Assembly: GCF_000191045.1 (NCBI RefSeq)
Contig: NC_015185.1
Location: 1,246,501 to 1,310,500, forward strand
Length of the DNA stretch: 64,000 bases
Source: Desulfurobacterium thermolithotrophum DSM 11699
GTDB taxonomy: Bacteria; Aquificota; Aquificia; Desulfurobacteriales; Desulfurobacteriaceae
Reading direction: 5' to 3'
Each line of letters begins with the position of its first letter. Positions within the stretch are counted from its first letter, which is position 1. This document shows positions 36,870 to 44,928 of this stretch, piece by piece. Made by a program: the position numbers and the translations under genes. The notes under the pieces were generated by a model. That model was not told the origin of the DNA. It searched no databases and worked only from the letters and a program-made list of their open reading frames with translations.

Positions 36870-38299
36870 AAATTTCCGCGTGTATAATTGCAAAAAATGA
36901 AGAAAAAAATCTTCCTCGACTATTAAAAAGTCTCAAAGGTAAATTTGATGAAATAATTCTTGTTGATACCGGTTCCACCGACAAAACAAAGGAAATTGCT
37001 AAAGAGTATGGTTGCAAGGTTGTAGAACATGAATGGAAAGGCTTTGCTGATGCCAGGAATAGAGCTGTGGAAGAAGCAGCTGGAGATTGGATATGGCATT
37101 TTGATGCTGATTTTGAACTTGAAGAAGATGAATATAAAAAAGCTCTTCTTTTTCTAAGAAAGCTACCAATAGAAATTAAAGCTGTAATGATCGGCATTAA
37201 AAATCTTGATAATTCCGGCCATATCAAAGGAATTTCGTCTCACATATTCATTCACCGAAATGAAAATGGAATTAGATGGGTTGGAAAAGTTCATGAAACT
37301 CCTAATGTTGAGGAAGCAATAGGAATCCCTGTTTTTGTAAAGCACTATGGATATGCAGATCCAAAAGTTCAATTAGAAAAAGCAGAAAGGAATTTAAAAC
37401 TCCTCTTACAGGAAATTTCTACCCTAGAAAAAGGTAGTCATGAATACATCCTAAAGCTTTTTTATCTTGTCCAAACATATACAATACTATCTTATAGAAA
37501 TAAAGAATACTTACAAAAAGCAAAAGAAGCTGCTGAAGAGTTCCTATACTTAACAAAAGAAAAAGAGGAAAAATTCGGTTTCTTTTTTATATACGTGTAC
37601 AACTATTTACTTAATATCTTAAAAATGATGAAAGATAAAAAAACATTTGAAAAATATCTTTTCGAAGTTTTAGAAAAAGATTTTCAAGTTCCTGACTTTT
37701 ATATATTAGCTTATCACTTTTATAAAGAACAAAATAAATTAAAAAAAGCTTTAAAAAATCTTAGAAAAGCTGCTGAGCTTTTTGATAAATCGCAGAAAAA
37801 TCCTTTTTTTATAAAAATGTCATTCGCTTCTGATAAGCTAAAGGAATTTGAAAAAATAATACTATCAGAAGACTTAATCAGTGAAGATTACGAATCTGAA
37901 TTAAAAAAAGAATGGAAAAAAAAGAAGGGAAGAAATTTAGGTCTTCTTTTTTACGCAGTTTCTAATAAAGATAGATTGAAAACTATAAAAAAATTAGTAA
38001 TGAGATATCCCGACGAATTAACGGTATTTCTTCTTTTTAAAGAATTAGAAAACAAAAAACTTTGGAAAGAAATAGAAAAGTATGTAAAAACATTCTCCGA
38101 CTTTTCAATATCTTACCTATATAAAGGAAAATTATTTGAAAACAAAGGGATGATAGAAGAAGCACTTTCTTACTACTTAAAATATCTTGAGCTCAATAAA
38201 GACTTTAATGTAGCCTTACATGTTAATTCTTTACTTCGTGAGTCAGGAATTATAGAGATTAACTCTAAAATAAATAGATTAACCTCCGATAATAAATAA
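36866..38299 (+). CDS. Family 2 glycosyltransferase with TPR-like C-terminus
   Basis: 477 residues. N-terminal GT2 domain: ISACIIAKNEEKNLPRLL, IILVDTGSTDKTKEIA, WIWHFDADFELEEDE (DxD), about 1-230, of the WaaE/KdtX-like class. The rest is helical with TPR-like spacing. Glycosyltransferases of this design often add the first sugar to proteins. The last 34 nt contain the sigma-28 promoter of flagellin. Confidence 0.8.
   Translation: MKISACIIAKNEEKNLPRLLKSLKGKFDEIILVDTGSTDKTKEIAKEYGCKVVEHEWKGFADARNRAVEEAAGDWIWHFDADFELEEDEYKKALLFLRKLPIEIKAVMIGIKNLDNSGHIKGISSHIFIHRNENGIRWVGKVHETPNVEEAIGIPVFVKHYGYADPKVQLEKAERNLKLLLQEISTLEKGSHEYILKLFYLVQTYTILSYRNKEYLQKAKEAAEEFLYLTKEKEEKFGFFFIYVYNYLLNILKMMKDKKTFEKYLFEVLEKDFQVPDFYILAYHFYKEQNKLKKALKNLRKAAELFDKSQKNPFFIKMSFASDKLKEFEKIILSEDLISEDYESELKKEWKKKKGRNLGLLFYAVSNKDRLKTIKKLVMRYPDELTVFLLFKELENKKLWKEIEKYVKTFSDFSISYLYKGKLFENKGMIEEALSYYLKYLELNKDFNVALHVNSLLRESGIIEINSKINRLTSDNK
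38266..38292 (+). promoter_or_regulatory. Sigma-28 (FliA) promoter of flagellin
   Basis: TAAA (38266-38269), 15-nt spacer, TCCGATAA (38285-38292). This matches the FliA consensus TAAA-N15-GCCGATAA at 11 of 12 positions. It lies 36 nt before the flagellin ATG and within the end of the upstream glycosyltransferase gene. Confidence 0.82.
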
Positions 38300-38327
38300 T
38301 AGAAACAAATTAAAGAGGAGGTAAGTT

Positions 38328-39188
38328 ATGGCTCTAAGAATTAACTACAACTACCAGTCAGATTTTACACATTTTAACTTGCTTCAAACAGAAGCAAACA
38401 TGAATAAGTCTCTTGAAAGACTTGCTACAGGTTATAGAATTAATAGAGCAGCCGACGATGCTGCTGGTCTTTATATCGCAGACCAACTTAAAACGTATGC
38501 AGTATCTCTTGAACAAGCAACAAGAAATGCTCATGATGGTATTTCAATAGCTCAAATTGCTCAATCTGCTCTTACTAATGTATATAACATTCTCAATGAT
38601 ATTAAAGCAAAAGCAATTGAAGCTGCTAACGATTCACAAGATAGTGCAACAAGGCAAATTATTCAGCAAGACATTAACAAACTCGTAGACGTTATCGGAA
38701 AAATATTTACAGACACAGAATTTAACGGTATAAACGTTTTTAGCTCAGGAACTGCCGTGACATTTACTATACATTATGGTGGTAGATCCGGTCAGGAACT
38801 TTTAATGCAAGGTGCAACAGCATCAGCTGCAGCTGCCGCTGACACAAGTGCTCCATCAACAATTACTTTAGGAAACACTGGATATACTTTAGATGTTACA
38901 AGCCAAACAAAAGCTGAAGCTACTATTAGTACTGTTGATGCTCTTATTAAAGAAGTAGATAAACTTAATGCAAAATATGGTTCTTACCAAATTGAACTAG
39001 AAAAACTCATTACAAATAATGAAAGCCAAAGAATTAACTCTCAAGAAGCAGAATCAAGAATTAGAAACGTTGACTTTGCTAAAGAAATGTCTGAATTTAC
39101 AAGAAATCAAATTCTCATGCAGTCTGGTACAGCTATGCTTGCTCAGGCTAACCAGCTTCCACAACTTGTTCTTCAGCTTCTTAGATAG
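38328..39188 (+). CDS. fliC: Flagellin
   Basis: 286 residues. D0/D1 N-terminus with NMNKSLERLATGYRINRAAD and GLYIADQLKTYAVSLEQA, short variable centre (about 140-200, rich in Ser, Thr and Ala), and the conserved C-terminus with SRIRNVDFAKEMSEFTRNQI and ending LPQLVLQLLR. The small centre lacks D2/D3 domains. Ser/Thr residues there are likely sites for the sugars made by the upstream genes. Strong SD AGAGGAGG. Followed by a hairpin. Confidence 0.95.
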   Translation: MALRINYNYQSDFTHFNLLQTEANMNKSLERLATGYRINRAADDAAGLYIADQLKTYAVSLEQATRNAHDGISIAQIAQSALTNVYNILNDIKAKAIEAANDSQDSATRQIIQQDINKLVDVIGKIFTDTEFNGINVFSSGTAVTFTIHYGGRSGQELLMQGATASAAAAADTSAPSTITLGNTGYTLDVTSQTKAEATISTVDALIKEVDKLNAKYGSYQIELEKLITNNESQRINSQEAESRIRNVDFAKEMSEFTRNQILMQSGTAMLAQANQLPQLVLQLLR

Positions 39189-39196
39189 TAAAATTC

Positions 39197-39225
39197 AAGG
39201 AAGGGAGCTAGCTCCCTTCCTTTAA
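39197..39225 (+). terminator. Hairpin after flagellin gene
   Basis: A perfect 12-bp stem AAGGAAGGGAGC/GCTCCCTTCCTT around TA, followed by only three T. It may terminate most transcription or stabilise the flagellin mRNA 3' end while allowing some read-through to flaG-fliD-fliS, for which no separate promoter was found. Confidence 0.75.
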
Positions 39226-39245
39226 CAGTACTTTAGAGGTTGGAA

Positions 39246-39614
39246 ATGGATGTTAAGCCTATAGCGGATGTGCAATCATCTATTCAAATGAATTCTCAAA
39301 ATTTGGAAGTTCAAAATCAAAAGTTAGTGGATAAACATGGAAATATAGACACAGTTAACATTCAAAAAGAAAAGGAAAAAGATAAATTATCTCCTGAACT
39401 CATAGAAAAAGTGATAGAAGATCTAAAGAAAAAATTATCAATGCTTAATACCCAGCTTCAAATAAAAATAGACAAAGATACAGATATAGTTGTTGTAAAA
39501 GTAATAGATAAAGAAACAAATAAAATTATAAGACAAATTCCTCCTGAGTATGTATTAAAAATAGCTAAATACCTAGATGAAATAGCAGGATTACTTTACA
39601 ATGAAAAAGCTTAA
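39246..39614 (+). CDS. flaG: FlaG family flagellar protein
   Basis: 122 residues. Disordered N-terminus, then the FlaG domain with LQIKIDKDTDIVVVKVID and IIRQIPPEYVLKIAKYL. FlaG influences filament length and sits between flagellin and fliD in many bacteria, as here. Start at ATG 39246 with SD GAGG six nt before it; an in-frame TTG two codons upstream is part of the spacer. Confidence 0.92.
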   Translation: MDVKPIADVQSSIQMNSQNLEVQNQKLVDKHGNIDTVNIQKEKEKDKLSPELIEKVIEDLKKKLSMLNTQLQIKIDKDTDIVVVKVIDKETNKIIRQIPPEYVLKIAKYLDEIAGLLYNEKA

Positions 39615-39626
39615 AAGGAATAGATT

Positions 39627-40970
39627 ATGGCTGGGGAAATCTATATTAGTAATTTAGCTGGAACGTTTGATTATCAGCAAATACTGGATGCTTATTATCA
39701 AGCTCAGATGCAACCGATTTTACTACTTCAAAGCCAAGAAAGTACTTTAGATAAAAAGATCTCAGCTCTTCAAAGTTTTGCTAGTAAAATAGATGACATA
39801 TATAATGCCTTTAATACTTTAACTTCTTCTACTCTTTTAGATGAAAAGCAGGTGGTAGTATCTAACGAAAACGTACTTACAGCAACTATAACTGATTCGG
39901 CAGCAGCAATTGAAGGAAATGTAACGGTTGATGTAAAACAACTAGCCAAGAATGATGTTTGGCTTTCTCAGGCTGGAGTTGCAGACCTATCCTCTGCTGT
40001 TGCTACTGCCGACGGTACTATTCAAATCTCGTATGCAGGAAGTGTTGTCGCTACTATAGATTATGATACTAATACTTCCGATTCTACAAAACCTTCGACT
40101 TTACAGGAAATCGCAACTGCAATAAATAATGCCCAAAGTGTAGTTAAAGCATCTGTTATCTTTGACGGTTCCAGTTACAGACTTCTTTTAAGCGGTGCTG
40201 ATACAGGAAGCAGTAATGTAATTTCTATAGATGAAACAGGAACGGGTGATTTATTAGATCAACTTCAGCTGGGAACTAACTATACAACAAGTCATGTTCA
40301 AACAGCTCAAGACGCAGTAGTATCAATTTACGGTTCAGATATTAGTAGTTCTACAAATACTTTTAGTAATGCCATTCCTGGCGTTCAATTTACCGTAAAA
40401 CAGGAAAATACTTCTGCAACTATTTCCGTTGAGAAAAATTATCAACCTTTTAAAGATGCTTTAGATCAATTCATTTCATCTTACAACGCACTTGTAGATT
40501 TTGTTCAAACAGAAGGCGGTAAAGATGGAAGTTTATCTGGAGAAACAACCTTACAGTTTATAAGATCTGGAATTCTTTCAAGAATGCAACCACTTTTAAA
40601 CTTGGGAATTTTTTCCGTTGATAAAGACACAGGACACATCTCAGTAGACACTACTAAACTCGACGAGATGCTAAACAATTCTCCTACTACTGTATCTCAG
40701 GTCATTAGCGATCTTAAAACATCATTATATGATTACCTACTTTATCTCAAAGATCCTAGAGGTCCTGTTGAAAGCAAAGAAACCAGTTTAAATAATCAGA
40801 AAACGCTTTTGGAAGATCAAATAGGAAACATGCAAAAACTTATTAATTCTCAAATAGAACTATTTAAGCAGCAGTTAATTCAAGTTCAACTTCTTCAAGA
40901 AGAAATGAATCAGATAAAGGCAAAACTTACATCAACATTTGGAACTACTTCTATTTTACCATCAAACTAG
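39627..40970 (+). CDS. fliD: Flagellar hook-associated protein 2 (filament cap)
   Basis: 447 residues. N-terminal coiled region with ILLLQSQESTLDKKISALQ, central domains, and C-terminal coiled coil with SLNNQKTLLEDQIGNMQK, as in FliD. It forms the cap that guides flagellin assembly. SD AAAAGGAA. Order flagellin-flaG-fliD-fliS is standard. Confidence 0.94.
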   Translation: MAGEIYISNLAGTFDYQQILDAYYQAQMQPILLLQSQESTLDKKISALQSFASKIDDIYNAFNTLTSSTLLDEKQVVVSNENVLTATITDSAAAIEGNVTVDVKQLAKNDVWLSQAGVADLSSAVATADGTIQISYAGSVVATIDYDTNTSDSTKPSTLQEIATAINNAQSVVKASVIFDGSSYRLLLSGADTGSSNVISIDETGTGDLLDQLQLGTNYTTSHVQTAQDAVVSIYGSDISSSTNTFSNAIPGVQFTVKQENTSATISVEKNYQPFKDALDQFISSYNALVDFVQTEGGKDGSLSGETTLQFIRSGILSRMQPLLNLGIFSVDKDTGHISVDTTKLDEMLNNSPTTVSQVISDLKTSLYDYLLYLKDPRGPVESKETSLNNQKTLLEDQIGNMQKLINSQIELFKQQLIQVQLLQEEMNQIKAKLTSTFGTTSILPSN

Positions 40971-40990
40971 ATAAGGAAAGGAGCGGATAA

Positions 40991-41353
40991 ATGTCTTTTA
41001 ATCCCTATTTAAAAATGCAGGTTGAAACAGCCTCGCCTGTTGAACATGTCATTCTTCTTTACGAAAAAGTAATAGTACTTCTTAAAGAAGTTGACGATTG
41101 TATAAGTAAGAGTGATGTTCAGGGAAAGATTAATGCAATTGTTAAAGCAGAAAGAATTATTAGAGTTTTGAATGATTCATTGGATATGGAAAATGGAGGA
41201 GATATAGCAAAAAATCTTAGAGATTTATATGAATTTATTCTTCATTCTTTAGTTATTATAAATGCTAAAAATGATCAAAAGCTTCTAAGTGACGTTATCT
41301 ACATTTTAGAAACCTTGAAGGAAGGATGGGAAGGAATAAAAAACAAAGTTTAA
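40991..41353 (+). CDS. fliS: Flagellin export chaperone FliS
   Basis: 120 residues, four-helix protein: NPYLKMQVETASPVEHVILL, LLYEKVIVLLKEVD-like helix, and KAERIIRVLNDSLDMENGGD. It binds the flagellin C-terminus before export. SD AAAGGAG before ATG. Its end overlaps the next small gene by 28 nt. Confidence 0.93.
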   Translation: MSFNPYLKMQVETASPVEHVILLYEKVIVLLKEVDDCISKSDVQGKINAIVKAERIIRVLNDSLDMENGGDIAKNLRDLYEFILHSLVIINAKNDQKLLSDVIYILETLKEGWEGIKNKV

Positions 41354-41577
41354 TAGATAAATTAAGAATCTTGATAGAAAATGATGATTTCGAAAAAGCT
41401 CTTTTTGAACTTAAAAGGTTAAATAATGAAGAGTTTTTGAAGAGCTTAAGTCCTGAGGATGCCAAAGCTCTTATGTCTTATTTTGAAGATTTATCAAGAA
41501 TTTTAAGTAAAAAGGAACTAGAACTTAAAAAGATAATTCAAAATACCAAAAATATTAAAAGTGCATACCTGCGATGA
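41326..41577 (+). CDS. Small flagellar-operon protein, FliT-like by position
   Basis: 83 residues, all helical and charged (KLRILIENDDFEKALFELKR, then a long helix). It occupies the place where fliT follows fliS in other bacteria, and size is close, but no sequence signature can be claimed. The chosen ATG at 41326 follows GGAAGG directly; the start is uncertain. The stop overlaps bioD (ATGA). Confidence 0.6.
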   Translation: MGRNKKQSLIDKLRILIENDDFEKALFELKRLNNEEFLKSLSPEDAKALMSYFEDLSRILSKKELELKKIIQNTKNIKSAYLR

Positions 41578-42197
41578 TTTTAGTAACAGGAACTGATACA
41601 GGAGTAGGGAAAACTTTTGTTACGGTTTCAATTCTTAGGTACATGAAAAACATTGGTAGAAATATTTGTGCACTAAAGATAGTTGAAACAGGCTGCAGAC
41701 CTATATGTGAAGATGCAAGGAAAATTTCTGCAGTTTGCAAAGAAAGTATAGATCCAATTTACAGCTTTAAAACTCCTGTTGCTCCATCTGTTGCTGCTGA
41801 AATTGAAAATAAAGAAATTTCTATAGAAAAAATAAAAGAAAGAATCCTTTCTTTTTCTAAAAACTATGAAGAAACTTTATTTGAAGGAGCAGGAGGTCTT
41901 TTAGTTCCAATAAGAGAAAAATATACTTTCCTTGACCTTGCAAAAGAATTAAATATGGAAGTTTTAGTCGTTGCACTAAATAAGTTGGGAGTTATCAACC
42001 ATACACTTTTAACTGTAAGAATATGTCAATTAGAAGGAGTTAATGTAAAAGGAGTAATTCTCAATCACAGGGGAGATGTTGACGAAAGTTCAAGAACAAA
42101 CTATAAAACTTTAAAAGAACTCCTTAATGTTCCTATTTACTTATTTTCAAAACCTGAGGATGTTGAAGCTTTTGTCCACTTAATCTTTCCAGAATGA
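41574..42197 (+). CDS. bioD: Dethiobiotin synthetase
   Basis: 207 residues. P-loop GTDTGVGKT at the N-terminus, KIVETGC (substrate lysine), and EGAGGLLVPI. It closes the ureido ring of dethiobiotin using CO2 and ATP. It is translationally coupled to the end of the flagellar unit, an unexpected neighbour for a biotin gene. Its 3' end overlaps the convergent trkH by 18 nt. Confidence 0.93.
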   Translation: MILVTGTDTGVGKTFVTVSILRYMKNIGRNICALKIVETGCRPICEDARKISAVCKESIDPIYSFKTPVAPSVAAEIENKEISIEKIKERILSFSKNYEETLFEGAGGLLVPIREKYTFLDLAKELNMEVLVVALNKLGVINHTLLTVRICQLEGVNVKGVILNHRGDVDESSRTNYKTLKELLNVPIYLFSKPEDVEAFVHLIFPE

Positions 42198-43622
42198 GGG
42201 AAGTAAAAGAGTAAGTATAGAGAATATCTCCAGTCTTCCCAAGATCATCTCTAACGATAGGAGAAACTTATCAAAATCTGAAAAGAAAGAAAAATTCCCT
42301 GCAGGTCCTACTTTTCCTAGACCTGGACCAAGACTTGTTATACATGCTATTGAAGCAGAAAAAGAAGTTATTAGGTCGTAACCAGAAAGAGAGATAATGA
42401 AACCAAAAATTATTGTAGTTATAAAGTATAAAGATATAAAGGCCCAAATGGTATTAAGAACAGACACATCAAGAAGCCTATTACCAAGAGCAACGCGATA
42501 AACAAGCGTAGGATGTGCAGTTTTATAGAGCTCCCTATACATCGTCTTTATCATAACTATGAATCGGAACTGCTTTAAGCCTCCTGCTGTTGAACCTGCT
42601 GTTGCTCCAATGAGTGCCAAAATCATCAAAAGAGCAAGAACTGAAGAAGGCCACGTAGAGTAATCAGTAGAAGCAAAACCTGTAGTTGAAGCTGCAGTTA
42701 CTACCTGAAAGAATCCATACCTAAAGGCAGTAACTACATCTGAATAAACTCCATCTTCAAAAAGCATAAAAGTTACAAAAAGAGTGGATAAGAAAATAAT
42801 TATTAGATATGTTTTTACTTCATAGTACGAAAAAAACGATTTTAAGCTTTTCCTCTTAAAAGCCCTATAATAGAGAGAAAGATTAATTGAACCTAAAATC
42901 ATGAAGATAGTTATTACCATTTCTACAGAAAAAGAGTTAAATTCTCCAACACTTCCATTTTTTGTAGAAAAACCTCCTGTAGCAACTGTTGCAAAGGTAT
43001 GATTTACTGCTTCATAAAAGCTTAAGCCACAAAGTTTAAGAAGAACTATTTCCAAAATAGTCAAGGATAAATAGACAATTAAAATAGCTCTTGCAACTTT
43101 TTTAACTTTTGGAAGGACTTTCTCTTCTACTGCCTTTGAAGCTTCAAATCGCATAAGTTGAGCCCCACCTGTTCCAAAGGCAGGTAAAATAGAGAGAGAA
43201 AAGACAACAAAACCTATACCACCTATCCAGTGTGTTAAAGAACGCCATAGCAGAACGCTTTTAGGTAGAGACTCTATATCTGTTAAAATAGAAGCTCCTG
43301 TCGTGGTAAAACCAGAAACTGATTCAAAGTAAGCATCAAAAAAATTAGGAATGGCTCCCGTTTCCATGTAAAGAAGAGCTGAAAGAGCTGGAAACAAAAA
43401 CCATATAAGAACAACAGATAAAATAGACTCCTTTATGTTTAATTCTTCCTTTTTAAATTGAATTCCTACAAGGAAAACAGAAAGACATAGTAAAATTGGA
43501 TAGAGATAATCAAAAAACAAACCATCTCCAGTAAAAAGAGAATAAAAAGCTGGAATGAGAAAAAATAAAGAAAGTTTAAAAAGTAAAGAAGTTACATATC
43601 TAAAAACGACTGTTATTCTCAT
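42180..43622 (-). CDS. trkH: Trk/Ktr potassium uptake channel subunit TrkH
   Basis: 480 residues, about ten hydrophobic segments forming the four pore repeats. Selectivity loops are visible: SGFTTTGAS, VATGGFST, ASTTGFAS and ITSLGPGLG. It forms the K+ channel gated by TrkA, encoded directly upstream with a 4-nt overlap. Confidence 0.93.
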   Translation of the reverse strand: MRITVVFRYVTSLLFKLSLFFLIPAFYSLFTGDGLFFDYLYPILLCLSVFLVGIQFKKEELNIKESILSVVLIWFLFPALSALLYMETGAIPNFFDAYFESVSGFTTTGASILTDIESLPKSVLLWRSLTHWIGGIGFVVFSLSILPAFGTGGAQLMRFEASKAVEEKVLPKVKKVARAILIVYLSLTILEIVLLKLCGLSFYEAVNHTFATVATGGFSTKNGSVGEFNSFSVEMVITIFMILGSINLSLYYRAFKRKSLKSFFSYYEVKTYLIIIFLSTLFVTFMLFEDGVYSDVVTAFRYGFFQVVTAASTTGFASTDYSTWPSSVLALLMILALIGATAGSTAGGLKQFRFIVMIKTMYRELYKTAHPTLVYRVALGNRLLDVSVLNTIWAFISLYFITTIIFGFIISLSGYDLITSFSASIACITSLGPGLGKVGPAGNFSFFSDFDKFLLSLEMILGRLEIFSILTLLLPSFWKD

Positions 43623-44911
43623 CCTTTTTTTCCTATGCAGATAAGTTTATCTCCATTTTCTAAAACCGTATCTCCTTTTGCAATAAAAAGTTTTTCTCCC
43701 TTTTTGACAGCTATTATAAGTCTACAACTTTTAAGCTTTGCTTCAGATATCTTTCTTCCAGAAAGTGAAGAGTCAACTTCTACTTCGACAATATCTATAT
43801 CTTCTGAAATTTCTGCAATATCAAGCACTCCTTTTTTACTTAATTTTTTATAAACTTTTGACGCCAAAAGTTTTCTTGGAACAATAGGTGCATCTATACC
43901 TATAGATTCAACAAGGACTTCATACTCTGGATGAAAAACTAAAGCACATGCCTTTTTTGCCCCTAAATTTTTAGCCAAAATACACGACAAAATGTTTGCT
44001 TCTTCATCATCTGTAAGCGAAATAACTAAATCGCTATTTTGAATATTTTCAGACTTTAAAAGTTCAACATCTGTAAGTTCACCATGAAAAACAGTAATAC
44101 TTGGGAATAAGCCAGAAACAAGGTCGCAAATTTCTTTTTGAGGAGATACAAATTTGAGATTCACCTCTTTAAATTGAGACAACTTACTTAGAAGTTCCTC
44201 TGTGAGCTTTGAATATCCCAAAACAAAAACAGACTTTATCGGAGAGTAGTTTATTCCAAGTTCTTCAACAAGACTTTTAATTTTTCCTTCATTAACAGCA
44301 ACATAAATCTTATCATCAGGATATATAAAACTCTCTCCCCGCGGAATGATTATCTTTCCTTCTCTTTCTATAGCTACAATTGTAAACTCAACCTTGTTTC
44401 TTGTTTCTCCTAACTCCTGTATCTGCTTACCAGCAAGAGAATCTTCTACTTTAACTAAGTATTTAAATATGATGAGCTCTTCATTTTCCAGTTTAACAGT
44501 TGAAAGGGCAAAAGGATATTTAACAATAGATAAGACAGTTTGTGTTATTTCAGAAAACACGTTTACTGTATCTACTTTAAGAAAGTCCCTTACAGGAGGA
44601 GAAGAAAACGCTTTATTGCTAACCCTAAGGATTACATTCTCTTTATTGAAAACTGCCTTTAGGAGAACAGCTATTGCTACGTTTTTTTCTTCATTTTCAG
44701 TAACAACTATAAAAAGATCAAAATCTTCCACTCTCTTTAAACAGTTTACGTCAAGAGCATTACACGGAAGACCAAGAATGTCATAACTATATGAAAGTTG
44801 TTCTACCTTCGCAGAATCAACATCTATAACAGCTATTTCGTGGTTCTCTCTTGAGAGCTTCTTAGCAAGATAACTACCAACAACACCTGCACCTATAATA
44901 CATACTTTCAT
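43619..44911 (-). CDS. trkA: Trk system regulatory subunit TrkA
   Basis: 430 residues with two RCK modules: nucleotide-binding IIGAGVVGSYLAKKL at the start and FVLGYSKLTEELLSKL at about 225, each followed by a TrkA-C domain. The second glycine motif is degenerate (GYSKLTEE), so only the first site may bind NAD(H) well. Divergent from murJ across 17 nt. Confidence 0.93.
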   Translation of the reverse strand: MKVCIIGAGVVGSYLAKKLSRENHEIAVIDVDSAKVEQLSYSYDILGLPCNALDVNCLKRVEDFDLFIVVTENEEKNVAIAVLLKAVFNKENVILRVSNKAFSSPPVRDFLKVDTVNVFSEITQTVLSIVKYPFALSTVKLENEELIIFKYLVKVEDSLAGKQIQELGETRNKVEFTIVAIEREGKIIIPRGESFIYPDDKIYVAVNEGKIKSLVEELGINYSPIKSVFVLGYSKLTEELLSKLSQFKEVNLKFVSPQKEICDLVSGLFPSITVFHGELTDVELLKSENIQNSDLVISLTDDEEANILSCILAKNLGAKKACALVFHPEYEVLVESIGIDAPIVPRKLLASKVYKKLSKKGVLDIAEISEDIDIVEVEVDSSLSGRKISEAKLKSCRLIIAVKKGEKLFIAKGDTVLENGDKLICIGKKG

Positions 44912-44915
44912 TTTT

Positions 44916-44921
44916 TATAAT
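44916..44921 (+). promoter_or_regulatory. -10 element placed for a leaderless transcript (murJ)
   Basis: TATAAT, seven nt (TCCTTTT), then the murJ ATG at 44929. No SD on this strand; the same bases read on the other strand as AAAAGGA, the SD of trkA. Same architecture as before the CCA-adding-type gene. Confidence 0.5.
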
Positions 44922-44928
44922 TCCTTTT

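Noticed and set aside
36802-37372. Minus-strand open frames across the 36866 glycosyltransferase gene
   Set aside because: They overlap a well-supported gene on the plus strand, have no SD and no recognisable domain.
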